NCBI RefSeq assembly: GCF_004791695.1
Contig: NZ_SRSO01000001.1
Coordinates: 434,001-498,000, forward strand
Source: Flavivirga rizhaonensis
GTDB lineage: Bacteria; Bacteroidota; Bacteroidia; Flavobacteriales; Flavobacteriaceae
DNA: 64,000 nt
Direction of reading: 5' to 3'
In this document: positions 1-10,553 of the stretch, in pieces
Numbering within the stretch: the stretch's first letter is position 1
Layout: every line of letters starts with the position of its first letter
The notes under the pieces: generated by a model
What the model was told of the DNA's origin: nothing
The model's input: the letters and a program-made list of their open reading frames with translations, nothing else
The model's database searches: none
Position numbers and translations under genes: made by a program

Positions 1-155
1 AAATTAAAAAGGACTGCACTAGAAATAACATTAGTCATTAAACCATTTACAGCTGGAGGTATACAAGAATCTAAAGTGTTATAGTTTCTGTTTGATTTTG
101 AAAAAGCAAATTGAATTATAAGTATATATAATAAAAATGTATAACTTATTTTCAT
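1..155 (-). CDS. Secreted protein, N-terminal fragment (cut by window edge)
   Basis: Reading leftwards from an ATG at 155, the frame stays open to the window edge, giving 51 complete codons. The product begins MKISYTFLLYILIIQFAFS, a convincing Sec signal peptide. The mature part then shows a Cys-Ile-Pro-Pro segment followed by residues like the first strand of a fibronectin type III-like domain (pattern C-PP-x-V-x-G-L ... S-A-V-L-F). This pattern is common in secreted Bacteroidota proteins carrying type IX secretion sorting domains. The rest of the gene lies outside the window, so neither the domain nor the export route can be confirmed. Confidence 0.6.
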   Translation of the reverse strand, partial: MKISYTFLLYILIIQFAFSKSNRNYNTLDSCIPPAVNGLMTNVISSAVLFN

Positions 156-859
156 CTCGGGTGAAATTATTTAAAACAAAAATAAATGATATTGAAACAT
201 TTAACTAGTGTTTTATTGATGATTTTATGCGAATAAAAAAGGCAACCACTTTTAAAGTATTAAATTTCCATAGGAGGAATAGCTTTTTGAGAATCCAAAT
301 TTAATATTTTTTCGTCTAGCTTCTCCATTAAGGGAAGCTTTAATCATATTGAAGATATTTAGAAAGTTTACACCTCGTTTTCCTCTGTAGAGAAGTTCTT
401 TTTTGTCATTACCGTCTGTTCTTCTTTTTTAAATGGTAATGACATTACTCAACATCATTTTGATTTCGTAAACTTTTCAAACAACATCCAACTAAAAGCA
501 ACTAAAGTGTTACACCTTGAAGTCTTCAACCCCAATGAATATGGTAATAATTACTTTCTGTATCAGCAAATAGACAGTAATTTTATTTGATGTCATTTGA
601 ACGCAAATGACTATAAATCAAATAGTTGTTAGTATCTTTTGAAACCTTTCTTTCTCTTGCCTTAACTATTCTTGTACTTTTATACCATTTCTTGTTTGGA
701 ATTACAGTAAAATAAAATAATGATTTTTTGCTTTATACAAAATATAAAAATAAAGCATAGCCTAAGTTACGGTTTCTTTTTCTATTGAAGTAGAAGGCGA
801 AAAAGGGTGTTTTATTACGGTTATTTCAAATGAGAATTGGTATTATTACACCAGATTGA

Positions 860-890
860 CACCTCAAATAAGGTTTTTACACTTGAGGTG
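860..890. repeat. Inverted repeat CACCTCAA / TTGAGGTG
   Basis: Perfect 8-bp arms at 860-867 and 883-890 around a 15-nt spacer, about 160 bp upstream of the macroglobulin gene. It could be an operator or a weak terminator. The A-rich run after the right arm does not decide which. Confidence 0.35.
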
Positions 891-984
891 CAAAAAATGG
901 TAAAAGCAGAATATGAAGTCATGAAAAGGGTATGAATTTAATTCATGACAGACTAACTAGTTGGGTTAGTTTACTCATTGAAAA

Positions 985-1015
985 TTGGGTTTTACGCATT
1001 ATGATTTTACTTTTG
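985..1015 (+). promoter_or_regulatory. Promoter for the macroglobulin gene
   Basis: TTG at 985-987, a 20-bp spacer and TACTTTTG at 1008-1015 match the Bacteroidota housekeeping promoter form TTG/TAnnTTTG. Transcription would start near 1022, about 30 nt before the ATG at 1052. Confidence 0.6.
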
Positions 1016-1051
1016 TTAGATCATGTACTTATTTAGTGAAAAATTAACCAC

Positions 1052-4000
1052 ATGAAAAAAATACTACTTATAGCCATACTGACTTTTGGAATTCAGATTA
1101 TTTATGCACAAGAGAAGTACAATAAGTTATGGTCGGAAGTTGAAACCTTAGAATTAGAAGGAAAGTTTAAGAGCGCTAACGACGTAGTCAACAAAATTTT
1201 AAAAAAGGCTAAGCGGTCTAATAAGAGTAGTCAAGTAGTAAAAGGATTTATATATAAATCAAAATTCACCTTACTTCTAGAAGAAGACGCACAGAAAAGC
1301 ATTATCAATGAATTAGAAACCACCATTGAGGACTCTAGTTTTCCTACTACTGCACTTTTAGAATCTATTTATGCAGGATACCTAAATCAATATTTACAAA
1401 AGAATCGTTATAAAATTCGTAAAAGAACAAAGGCCTATTTTCCTAATGAATCTAGTGATTTTGAGACATGGGATGTGAATACATTTGTCTATCAAATTGC
1501 AAGGCATTATGAGCAATCTTTACTAGAACAAGATGTGTTAAAACAAGTTTCGATCAAGAATTTTAAGGCTATTTTAACGGATAGTAAAACCTCATATAAA
1601 TATAGACCGACACTTTATGATTTCCTAGCCCATCGGGCATTACAGTTTTATGAATTGAATAAATGGTATGTAAAAAGACCAAAAGATCGTTTTTATGTTA
1701 ATAACCCTGTTGTTTTTCAAGCTACTGAGCAATTTACACAAGAGCCTTTTTATACTATTGATAGTATTTATTCCAATAGAAATGCTTTAAAATTATATCA
1801 AAATTTAGAGCGTTTTCATCAAAAATCGGACACGGTAGCATATATAGATGTTGTTTTATCTCGATTGAAATTTTCAAGAAAACACACTACCATAGAGAAT
1901 AAAGAAGCTTTCTATATTAAGGCTTTATATAACTTATCAAATAAATTTAAGGAACATGATATCTCATCAATTATTGATTATAATATTGCAGATTTTTATT
2001 TTGAATCAAGTAAAAAATCTAATGCAAAAAAAGATCCAGTTTTAAAGGAATATAGAATTAAAGCCTTAGCTATATGTGATAGCGTTTTAAATAAGTTTCC
2101 CAATTCAAATGGAGGTTTGTTATGTACCGTATTAAAAAACAAAATTGAAGAACAATCACTAACTATTGAGGCTGAAAGATATATTGTTCCAGAAAAGCCA
2201 TTTCTAGCTAAAGTAACATTTAAAAGTGCGGATAGTCTATTTGTGTCTGCATATAGAGTTTCTCACAACTATTTTAAGAACATGTATTCACATAGAAAAG
2301 ATAGTTTGGTACTTGAGCTTATACAAAGAAATGAACCTATTCAAACCCGATTTTATAAGTTGCAACCGCAAAAAAACTTCTATAAATATTCAACAGAGGT
2401 TGATTTACCCAAACTATCTAAAGGTAGTTATCTAATTGTTGCCTCTAAAAGGGCAGAAATATCATCAATTAAAGAAGTTTATAGTTACGATGTTATTACT
2501 GCTAGTAATTTATCCATGTTAACTATTGACAAGGGTAAAAACTTTGTAATTAAAGTTTTAAATAGAGAAAACGGTAGTCTTGTCAAAGATGTAAATCTAT
2601 CAATATCTGGGTCAAAGAATATTTACCCTCAGGGTAAAACCAATGATCAAGGCGAATTTTACCTTAAAAAAAATAAAGATTATCAAGAAAACCTAAGACT
2701 TATTGCGAGTCATGAAGGTGATACATTAATAAAAGAGAATCTTTATTTATATCATCATTATAGTAGTGATGATGAAGATGAAGAGCATTTAAGCAAGATG
2801 TTTCTATACCTAGATAGAAGTATCTATCGGCCTGGACAAACTGTTCATTTTAAAGGCGTACTAGTTGAAAAGAAGAAAGGGAAATCTAAAGTCGTACCAA
2901 ATGTTTATACATCGGTTATTGTATATGATACAAATGATGAAGAGCTTAAAGAGTATAGGTTGAAAACCAATGAATATGGTTCCGTAAGTGGAGAATTTAA
3001 AATCCCAAGTAATGTGCTTACCGGAGAGTTCTATATTGAAATGGATGAAGATTATGGAACTGATGACGAGGATGAGGATCCATATTATGAGAAAATTGAT
3101 GATTTAGAATATGCTGAAGTATATTTTTCTGTAGAAGAATATAAACGTCCAAAGTTTGAAGTTTTGTTTGATGATGTAACCAAAAGCTATAAAGTAGGAG
3201 ATAGTATTGAGGTTTCAGGCTTCGCAAAGGCGTTTTTCGGTTCTAATATTTCCGATGCTAAAGTTAAATTTTCAATTTCACGAAAGACCATACCAAATTG
3301 GAGTCATAATTATTATGGAGGGAAGTCACAAGTCATAAAAACAGGAGCTACAAAAACCAATAAAAAAGGTGAATTCTATATTGACTTTCTTGCAATTCCA
3401 GATTCAACAGTTACTAAAAAAGATAAGCCTATTTTTATATATACTATTGAAGCTGATGTTACTGATATTAATGGGGAAACAAGGAGTGCCAATAAGACTG
3501 TAAAGGTTGGTTTTCATAATTTAAAAATGGATTTGTTTATAGGAAGTAAACTCAATAGTAATATTTCCCAACAGTTTAAGTTAAGCACAAAAAATTTGAA
3601 TGACCATCCTATTCAGGCAAGGGTTGAACTTTCAATCAACAAATTATCGGGTTCTAAACGTGTACTTCGCCCAAAACCTTGGGGTGTAGTTGACTTGCCA
3701 TTCCTCCAAAGAAATAGATATATTGAACTATTTCCAAATGAAGTTTATGACAGCATTGATTTAAAAAAGCACTGGAAAAATGAAAAACTAGTGTTCTCAA
3801 AGATGTTGAGTGCTGCAGATAATAAAGATGTCATATTGGAAGATATTTCCAATTGGGAGTCGGGGACGTACCTATTAGAGGCAAAAGCTATTGATATATT
3901 CAAAGATACGGTTATAGTCAAAAAACAATTAGAGGTGTACCATCCAAACGATAATTATTTATCGGATTATAGAATGTTTGAATATGAAATTATTAATTCA

Positions 4001-7000
4001 GATTTCAAAAAAGACGGATATGTTGGAGTAAAGTTAAAAACGGCTTCTAAAAACCTAAATGTTGTTTTAGAAGCATATTATAGAGGAAAATCTATTTTTA
4101 ATGAGATCGTATCCATAGAGAATGGTCATAGTTTAGTTAAAATACCTGTATTTAAAAACTACAAAAATAAACTAGATTTCAATGTGTACTTTGCAAAGTT
4201 CAATAGTTTGCATAGTGATCAATTTTCGGTAAACTTTCCAGAAATTGAAAAAGAATTGAAAATAGAAACAATAAGTTTTAGAAATAACTTAATGCCTGAT
4301 CAAAAGGAAACATGGAGTTTTAAGATTACCAACTCCGATAATGAAAGAGCAGAAGCTGAAGTGCTAGCTTCAATGTATGATACTTCTTTAGATCAATTCA
4401 AGGAACATTCATGGAAAACTAATATTGGGTGGAGAAATTATAATTATTCTTATGCACCTAGAGTTCAAAGAGGTAATTTTTTCAGCACAATCACGTTTGA
4501 TGATTTCAATTATTCCAAGCATTACAACTTAAATTCTTTTATTAAAAATTATCACCGCATCAATTGGTTTGGATTTAATTTTGGGGCTATAGATTATGAA
4601 AATAAAAAGTACCTAAATACGCTTTCTATAAGGCAAGATAATCCAAAATATGTTGAGGGGAATATCAGTGGAATTATAGTTGATGAAAGTGGAATGCCTC
4701 TTCCTGGTGTAAATGTAATAGTTAAGGGAACGACTATAGGATCACAGACTGATTTTGATGGATTTTATTCTATAAATGCACCTGCAGGTTCCGAATTGGT
4801 AATTAATTATATTGGATTTACGAGTAAAGAAATAGCCATAACAAAATCAGGAACTTATAACATGACCATGACTGAAGATGTTGCACATCTGGATGAGGTG
4901 GTTGTGGTTGGTTATGGAGTTCAAAAGAAAGCCAGTCTAACGGGATCTATATCATATGTGACAGCAAAGGATATTTCTCAAGATTTTATAAGTAAACTAG
5001 GTGGTAAAATTACAGGAGTAAATATTGTTCAGTCTACAGGAGCTCCAGGGGTGAATACTCAAATTACTATAAGAGGAAATAATTCAATACCCAATAATGA
5101 ACAGACACTTTTTATAATAGATGGAGTGCCTATGAATTCAGAATTAGATGCTCAATTTTCTCCAAATGATATTGAGGATATTACTGTTTTAAAGGGATCA
5201 AGCGCAACGGTTATTTATGGAGCAAGAGCTGCCAATGGTGTGGTTGTAATCACTACTAAAAAAGGATTGAAAGCACTGACTCAAGTGGAGGCCAGAAGTA
5301 ATTTAAAAGAGACGGCTTTTTTCTTTCCCCATTTAAAAACCGATAAGAATGGAGAAGTCCAGTTTAGCTTTGATTCACCTCAGGCTTTAACTAAATGGAG
5401 ATTGATGCTTTTAGCTCATAACAAGGCATTAGAGGTTGGTACACTGGAAAAAACTGCAATAACGCAAAAGGATATTAGTGTCATTCCAAATGCACCACGC
5501 TTTTTAAGAGAAAACGATATAATAAATTTAAGTGCTAAAATTAGTAACCTAACTGATGAATCATTGACAGGTATTTCCGTGTTACAATTGTTCGATGCTG
5601 TGACCATGGAACCAATAGATAATAATCTAATTACCATAAAACCTACTAAAAACTTTAATATTACGCCTAAAGGAAATACTTCAGTGGTATGGAGCTTTAA
5701 GATTCCTGAAGGTATACAGGCTTTGCAATATAAGATAGTTGCTAAATCTGGAAAACATACAGATGGAGAGTCTAGTATTTTACCAGTATTATCTAACAGA
5801 ACTTTGGTGACTGAAGCTAGACCTTTATGGATACCGCCTGGGAAAACAAAAGAAGTTGAATTTAATAAATTAAAGCTTCCTGTGTCAGATTCTCAAACAA
5901 ATCATAAGTTTACCCTAGAATATACCTCTAATCCAGCTTGGCTTGCTATAAAATCATTGCCATATCTAATGGAGTTTCCTTATGAATGTGCTGAGCAAAC
6001 ATTCTCTCGGTTTTATGCAAATGCATTAGCAGAAGATATTATTATAAAAAACCCTCAAATTGAGTCAGTTTTTGAAAGTTGGAGAAAAAGCAATGAATTA
6101 GAGTCTCCACTAGAAAAGAATGAAACTTTAAAATCTATTCTTATTTCAGAATCTCCGTGGATTAGAGATTTAAAAACAGATCAAGAAAATAAGACTAGAA
6201 TTGCTAATTTATTTGATAAAGAAAAGCTAAAAGAGCAACAATTACAGACAATAAGTAAATTAAAGGAGTTACAACATACATCAGGAGGGTTTCCTTGGTT
6301 TTCTGGAGGCAAGGAAAATACCTTTATAACACGGCATATTGTTGCTGGTATTGGGCACTTACAAAAATTAAACGTCCAAATCGAAAATAATTATAAAATC
6401 GACCCTATTGTAAAAAAGGCAATTGCTTATCTTGATTCAGAATTTTCAAAGGATTATTATGATAGCGTTAGGTTGTCCAAGGATTCAACCAATGTTTCCA
6501 TAAGTAATCATACATTACATTATTTGTATTCAAGAAGCTTTTTTATGGATACATATCCGTTATCTAGTAAAACAAAGCGAATCGTGGATGTTTATTTGAG
6601 TAAGAGCAAAGAAAATTGGCTAACACAATCGATATACAGTAAAGGGCTAATTGCTATTGTTCTATATAGAATGAAAGAAATCGAAACAGCTAAAAAGATA
6701 TTAGAGGCGTTGAACGAACAAGCGGTTTATAGTGAAGATAATGGGATGTATTGGAAGGAAAATAATAATAGTTGGTACTGGGATAAAGCGCCTATAGAAA
6801 CACAAGCTTTATTGATTGAAGCCTTCGCTGAAATTAAAGGAGATATAAAAAAGGTTGATCAAATGAAACAATGGTTGATTAAAAATAAACAAACTAATCA
6901 GTGGTCTACAACTAAAGCAACCACAGAAGCTATTTATGCGTTATTAATGCATGGAAATGATTGGTTGGATGTTTCAGATAATACAGTAATTACAATAGGT

Positions 7001-7627
7001 AATGAAAAAATAAAAACAAGTAAACTCGAACCAATAATGAAAGAAGCTGGAACTGGGTATTTGAAAGTGAATTGGAATGAAAATGAAATAGTTCCAGAAA
7101 TGGCTTCGGTTTCAATAAAAAACAAAAGTAATGTTACTGGATTTGGTGGGGTATATTGGCAATACTTTGAAGATTTAGATAAAATCACCTCTTCAGAAAA
7201 TACGCCGTTACACATTAAAAAGAATGTATTTATCAAGAAAGTAACAGATAGGAGTGAAGAGTTAATTTCTGTAACTTCAGAAGTTCCTATAAAATTAGGA
7301 GATTTGATTACCATTCGTGTAGAGATAATATCTAAGGATGATATGGAATTTGTCCACCTTAAAGATTTGAGAGCGTCTGGATTAGAACCGATTGATGTAC
7401 TATCAGAATATAAATGGCAAGATGGACTTGGCTATTATCAAAGTACAAAGGACGTCGCTACACATTTCTTTTTTGATGAACTACCAAAAGGCACTTATGT
7501 TTTTGAGTATAATTTAAGAGCTAGCAACATTGGTGATTTTTCAAATGGTATTACGACTATTCAAAGTATGTATGCACCAAAATTTGCCAATCACTCTAAA
7601 GGTATTAGAGTACAAATAGAAAAATAA
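1052..7627 (+). CDS. Alpha-2-macroglobulin family protein with inserted carboxypeptidase-regulatory and TonB-plug module
   Basis: 2191 residues with a Sec signal peptide (about 1-19) that lacks a lipobox, so likely periplasmic and soluble. Order: helical N-terminal region (20-350), macroglobulin-type beta domains including an MG2-like segment near 590 (RSIYRPGQTVHFKG), an insert at about 1202-1405, the A2M domain near 1420-1455 (ETAFFFPHL...TKWRLMLLAH), a thioester domain with Cys1646 in CAEQ, and C-terminal beta domains. Bacterial family members trap attacking proteases by covalent thioester capture. The insert looks like the front of a SusC receptor: a CarboxypepD_reg-like domain (GNISGIIVDESGMPLPGVNV), a TonB-box-like DEVVVVGYG and a plug domain ending RAANGVVVITTKKG, with no barrel. 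It sits where the bait region would be expected. The protein is clearly intact; its target is unknown. Confidence 0.9.
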   Translation: MKKILLIAILTFGIQIIYAQEKYNKLWSEVETLELEGKFKSANDVVNKILKKAKRSNKSSQVVKGFIYKSKFTLLLEEDAQKSIINELETTIEDSSFPTTALLESIYAGYLNQYLQKNRYKIRKRTKAYFPNESSDFETWDVNTFVYQIARHYEQSLLEQDVLKQVSIKNFKAILTDSKTSYKYRPTLYDFLAHRALQFYELNKWYVKRPKDRFYVNNPVVFQATEQFTQEPFYTIDSIYSNRNALKLYQNLERFHQKSDTVAYIDVVLSRLKFSRKHTTIENKEAFYIKALYNLSNKFKEHDISSIIDYNIADFYFESSKKSNAKKDPVLKEYRIKALAICDSVLNKFPNSNGGLLCTVLKNKIEEQSLTIEAERYIVPEKPFLAKVTFKSADSLFVSAYRVSHNYFKNMYSHRKDSLVLELIQRNEPIQTRFYKLQPQKNFYKYSTEVDLPKLSKGSYLIVASKRAEISSIKEVYSYDVITASNLSMLTIDKGKNFVIKVLNRENGSLVKDVNLSISGSKNIYPQGKTNDQGEFYLKKNKDYQENLRLIASHEGDTLIKENLYLYHHYSSDDEDEEHLSKMFLYLDRSIYRPGQTVHFKGVLVEKKKGKSKVVPNVYTSVIVYDTNDEELKEYRLKTNEYGSVSGEFKIPSNVLTGEFYIEMDEDYGTDDEDEDPYYEKIDDLEYAEVYFSVEEYKRPKFEVLFDDVTKSYKVGDSIEVSGFAKAFFGSNISDAKVKFSISRKTIPNWSHNYYGGKSQVIKTGATKTNKKGEFYIDFLAIPDSTVTKKDKPIFIYTIEADVTDINGETRSANKTVKVGFHNLKMDLFIGSKLNSNISQQFKLSTKNLNDHPIQARVELSINKLSGSKRVLRPKPWGVVDLPFLQRNRYIELFPNEVYDSIDLKKHWKNEKLVFSKMLSAADNKDVILEDISNWESGTYLLEAKAIDIFKDTVIVKKQLEVYHPNDNYLSDYRMFEYEIINSDFKKDGYVGVKLKTASKNLNVVLEAYYRGKSIFNEIVSIENGHSLVKIPVFKNYKNKLDFNVYFAKFNSLHSDQFSVNFPEIEKELKIETISFRNNLMPDQKETWSFKITNSDNERAEAEVLASMYDTSLDQFKEHSWKTNIGWRNYNYSYAPRVQRGNFFSTITFDDFNYSKHYNLNSFIKNYHRINWFGFNFGAIDYENKKYLNTLSIRQDNPKYVEGNISGIIVDESGMPLPGVNVIVKGTTIGSQTDFDGFYSINAPAGSELVINYIGFTSKEIAITKSGTYNMTMTEDVAHLDEVVVVGYGVQKKASLTGSISYVTAKDISQDFISKLGGKITGVNIVQSTGAPGVNTQITIRGNNSIPNNEQTLFIIDGVPMNSELDAQFSPNDIEDITVLKGSSATVIYGARAANGVVVITTKKGLKALTQVEARSNLKETAFFFPHLKTDKNGEVQFSFDSPQALTKWRLMLLAHNKALEVGTLEKTAITQKDISVIPNAPRFLRENDIINLSAKISNLTDESLTGISVLQLFDAVTMEPIDNNLITIKPTKNFNITPKGNTSVVWSFKIPEGIQALQYKIVAKSGKHTDGESSILPVLSNRTLVTEARPLWIPPGKTKEVEFNKLKLPVSDSQTNHKFTLEYTSNPAWLAIKSLPYLMEFPYECAEQTFSRFYANALAEDIIIKNPQIESVFESWRKSNELESPLEKNETLKSILISESPWIRDLKTDQENKTRIANLFDKEKLKEQQLQTISKLKELQHTSGGFPWFSGGKENTFITRHIVAGIGHLQKLNVQIENNYKIDPIVKKAIAYLDSEFSKDYYDSVRLSKDSTNVSISNHTLHYLYSRSFFMDTYPLSSKTKRIVDVYLSKSKENWLTQSIYSKGLIAIVLYRMKEIETAKKILEALNEQAVYSEDNGMYWKENNNSWYWDKAPIETQALLIEAFAEIKGDIKKVDQMKQWLIKNKQTNQWSTTKATTEAIYALLMHGNDWLDVSDNTVITIGNEKIKTSKLEPIMKEAGTGYLKVNWNENEIVPEMASVSIKNKSNVTGFGGVYWQYFEDLDKITSSENTPLHIKKNVFIKKVTDRSEELISVTSEVPIKLGDLITIRVEIISKDDMEFVHLKDLRASGLEPIDVLSEYKWQDGLGYYQSTKDVATHFFFDELPKGTYVFEYNLRASNIGDFSNGITTIQSMYAPKFANHSKGIRVQIEK

Positions 7628-7735
7628 AATTATATAAAAATAGAAAAAATCAAAAATCACAATCAAAAAGTTTTTTATTTATTACAGGATTCAAATAAAG
7701 CTAGTTTTAAGTTTGAAACTTAAATAGAATTATTA

Positions 7736-7758
7736 GCACCATCCTTAGAATAAGGTGC
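7736..7758. terminator. Weak bidirectional hairpin between convergent genes
   Basis: GCACC (7736-7740) pairs with GGTGC (7754-7758), with a short TTA/TAA inner pairing. It lies between the converging macroglobulin and sdhB genes and is followed by an AT-rich run. Confidence 0.3.
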
Positions 7759-7841
7759 ATTTAAAATATCGCAAGCTATTTTAAATAATATTATTGATAA
7801 TCAAAGATTTATGACAAACGTAATTTCAAATTCGTAATTAA

Positions 7842-8585
7842 TTATTCGAACCATTTAGCTTTAAGCCTTCTAACATTCATTTCTGCAATATTTATTATTG
7901 AAATATGTTCGGGGCATTCTACTTCACACGCACCAGTGAAAGTACAACTTCCAAACCCTTCAAGTTCCATTTGTCGTGCCATCTTCAAAACCCTTGTGGA
8001 GGCTTCCTGATGTCCTTGAGGTAAACTATTTAGGTGATTAATTTTTGCGGAGGTAAATAGTGCAGCAGATGAGTTCTTACATGTAGCTACACAAGCACCA
8101 CAACCAATACAAGCAGCGGCATCCATAGCTTTATCTGCAATAGATTTACTAATGAGTATGGCATTTGCTTCTGGCGCTGTACCAGTTTTTGCATTAATGT
8201 AACCACCTTGCTCTATAATTCTGTCTAACGAAGAACGATCAATAACTAGGTCTTTGATTACAGGGAAAGCTGTAGCTCTCCAAGGTTCAACAACAATAGT
8301 TTCACCATCTTTAAAACTTCGCATATGTAATTGGCATGTGGTCATGTTACTGTGAGGACCATGAGCCCTACCATTTATAAATAAACAACATTGGCCACAG
8401 ATACCTTCTCGACAGTCATATTCAAATGCAATGGTTTTTTCATCTCGTTCAACTAGAAGTTCATTAAGATGATCTAAAGCTTCAAGAAAAGACATATCTT
8501 TTGTTAAGTCGTAAACTTCATAAGATTTAAAATCTCCTTTAGTTTTAGCGTTTTCTTGCCTCCAGATTTTGAATGTTACTTTCAT
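7842..8585 (-). CDS. sdhB: Succinate dehydrogenase/fumarate reductase iron-sulfur subunit
   Basis: 247 residues, normal length. It carries electrons between the flavoprotein and the membrane quinone. All three cluster motifs are visible: the N-terminal 2Fe-2S ferredoxin motif (CREGICGQCC with a later Cys in TTCQLH), the 4Fe-4S motif CIGCGACVATCKN and the 3Fe-4S/4Fe-4S motif CTFTGACEVECPEH. It is the last gene of the sdhC-sdhA-sdhB order, 53 nt after sdhA. The sequence alone does not separate succinate oxidation from fumarate reduction. The sdhCAB order with a single large membrane anchor is the Bacteroidota/Bacillus (type B) arrangement. Confidence 0.95.
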   Translation of the reverse strand: MKVTFKIWRQENAKTKGDFKSYEVYDLTKDMSFLEALDHLNELLVERDEKTIAFEYDCREGICGQCCLFINGRAHGPHSNMTTCQLHMRSFKDGETIVVEPWRATAFPVIKDLVIDRSSLDRIIEQGGYINAKTGTAPEANAILISKSIADKAMDAAACIGCGACVATCKNSSAALFTSAKINHLNSLPQGHQEASTRVLKMARQMELEGFGSCTFTGACEVECPEHISIINIAEMNVRRLKAKWFE

Positions 8586-8638
8586 GCGTTTTGTTTAGTT
8601 GTAGAGGAAGTATTAGAGTTTCCAAAATTTTATAACGT

Positions 8639-10546
8639 TCATTTGTAACTTCGAACAGAGGGCTTGACATATTCAAATTCCAATTGCTCTTTATGGAGTT
8701 TAAAGTTTCCATTATTATACTCCCAAGCAGACACGTACGAAAATCTATGATCAACACGCATGGCTTCTCCATCTTTTGTTTGGTATTCTTCTCTAAAATG
8801 AGCACCACATGACTCCTCCCGTTGTAAAGCATCTGTACACATTAGAATGCCTAACTCAATGAAATCTGCTAATCGTAAAGCTTTTTCCAATTCAGTGTTC
8901 ATTTCCTTATCACTACCAGTCACTTTAACATTTTTCCAAAAATCTCTCTTTAAATCTTTGATTTGAACAATAGCTTTTTCAAGTCCTTGTTTATTTCTGC
9001 TCATTGCACATTCTTGCCACATAATTTTACCTAATTCACGATGAAAATGATCAACAGTTTTGTTACCATTTATAGAAAGAAGCTTAGCAATTTGTTGTTC
9101 TATTTCTTTTTGTACATTATCAAATTCGGGATGTTCTAGAGTAGGACGCATTTCATTTAATGTATTCGCTAAATAGTTATTGATGGTATTTGGTAGAATG
9201 AAATACCCATCAATGCTTGCCTGTAGTAAAGAATTTGCTCCAAGACGGTTTGCGCCATGATCAGAAAAATTACATTCGCCAATGGCATATAGTCCTTGTA
9301 TGGTAGTCATCAATTCATAATCTACCCAAAGACCTCCCATAGAGAAGTGTGCTGCAGGCGATATTTGCATAGGTTCTTGGTAGGCATCAACTCCAGTAAT
9401 TTTCTTGTACATTTCAAAAAGATTACTGTATCTGTCTTTTATTGTGTGCATGCCAAATTGTTTAATGGCGTGTCTAAAATCTAAATAAACGGCATTTTTA
9501 AGTTGCCCAACGCCATACCCTTTATCAATACGCTCTTTTGCTGCTCTTGAGGCAATATCCCTTGGAGCAAGGTTTCCAAAATTAGGGTAACGACGTTCAA
9601 GATAATAGTCTCTTTCTTCTTCAGGAATATCATTTGTGTTTCGGTTGTCACCTTTCTTTTTTGGCACCCAAATCCTCCCATCATTTCTCAGCGACTCTGA
9701 CATTAAGGTTAGTTTTGATTGTGCTTCACTGGTTTGAGGTAAGGCAGTAGGGTGTATTTGAGTAAAACTTGGTGCAGCAAAATAAGCCCCTCGTTTATGA
9801 GCCTTCCATATAGCACTGGCGTTGCAGCCAATCGCTAGGGTAGAAAGTCGGAACACTCTTGAATATCCTCCTGTAGCCAATACTACTGCATCGGCTACAA
9901 AACGTTTTAATTGCCCTGTTACCAAATTTCGTGCAATAATACCCTTAGCTTTTCCGTCAATAACAACCAGGTCTAGCATTTCATGGCGAGGAAATAGTTC
10001 CACTTTTTTAGCCTTTTTCATTTTATATAACTGCGAGTAAGCAGCCAACAAAAGTTGTTGTCCTGTCTGTCCCCGAGTATAGAATGTACGTTGCACTTGG
10101 ACGCCTCCAAAACTACGATTTGCGAGTACGCCTCCATATTCACGGGCAAATGGGACACCTTGTTGTACAAAATGGTCAATGAGTGGAGCCGATAATTCTG
10201 CTAATCTGTATACATTAGCTTCACGAGATCTAAAATCTCCACCTTTTAAAGTGTCATAAAACATGCGCCATACACTATCACCATCGTGTTGGTAATTTTT
10301 TGCAGCATTAATTCCTCCTTGTGCAGCAATGGAATGTGCTCTGCGAGCAGAATCCTGATAGTAAAAGCATTTTACATGATATCCCAATTCGGCAAGTGTA
10401 GCAGCAGATCCAGCGCCTGACAACCCAGAGCCCACAACAATAATACTCAGCGCTTTCTTGTTAGCAGGATTTATTAATTTTGCTTTTATCTGGTAATTAA
10501 GCCATTTGTTCTCTATAGGTCCTTCTGGAATTTTTGAATCAAGCAT
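8639..10546 (-). CDS. sdhA: Succinate dehydrogenase/fumarate reductase flavoprotein subunit
   Basis: Catalytic subunit that interconverts succinate and fumarate with covalently bound FAD. The nucleotide-binding start ([19 protein letters not shown]), the FAD-attachment region ([17 protein letters not shown]) and the active-site stretch with HPTALP are all present. I chose the ATG at 10546, giving 635 residues ([15 protein letters not shown]), because it lies 7 nt after the sdhC stop. The open frame continues upstream to 10588, but those 14 extra codons overlap the sdhC end and look unlike a flavoprotein N-terminus. It is translated between sdhC and sdhB, surely in one operon. Confidence 0.95.
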   Translation of the reverse strand: MLDSKIPEGPIENKWLNYQIKAKLINPANKKALSIIVVGSGLSGAGSAATLAELGYHVKCFYYQDSARRAHSIAAQGGINAAKNYQHDGDSVWRMFYDTLKGGDFRSREANVYRLAELSAPLIDHFVQQGVPFAREYGGVLANRSFGGVQVQRTFYTRGQTGQQLLLAAYSQLYKMKKAKKVELFPRHEMLDLVVIDGKAKGIIARNLVTGQLKRFVADAVVLATGGYSRVFRLSTLAIGCNASAIWKAHKRGAYFAAPSFTQIHPTALPQTSEAQSKLTLMSESLRNDGRIWVPKKKGDNRNTNDIPEEERDYYLERRYPNFGNLAPRDIASRAAKERIDKGYGVGQLKNAVYLDFRHAIKQFGMHTIKDRYSNLFEMYKKITGVDAYQEPMQISPAAHFSMGGLWVDYELMTTIQGLYAIGECNFSDHGANRLGANSLLQASIDGYFILPNTINNYLANTLNEMRPTLEHPEFDNVQKEIEQQIAKLLSINGNKTVDHFHRELGKIMWQECAMSRNKQGLEKAIVQIKDLKRDFWKNVKVTGSDKEMNTELEKALRLADFIELGILMCTDALQREESCGAHFREEYQTKDGEAMRVDHRFSYVSAWEYNNGNFKLHKEQLEFEYVKPSVRSYK

Positions 10547-10553
10547 GTTTCGG

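Larger units (their letters stand above)
156..1051. other. Gene-poor intergenic stretch, possible gene remnant
   Basis: No convincing gene. On the minus strand a 57-codon open stretch at 252-425 reads like protein (contains NFLNIFNMIKASLNGEARRK). It has no good start, and upstream of it (about 430-600) fragments continue in other frames broken by stops, which suggests a decayed gene. The inverted repeat at 860-890 and the promoter at 985-1015 are listed separately. Confidence 0.4.

Noticed and set aside
8545-8832. 95-residue open frame overlapping the sdhB start and sdhA end
   Set aside because: Antiphase to two well-supported sdh genes, no family signal.
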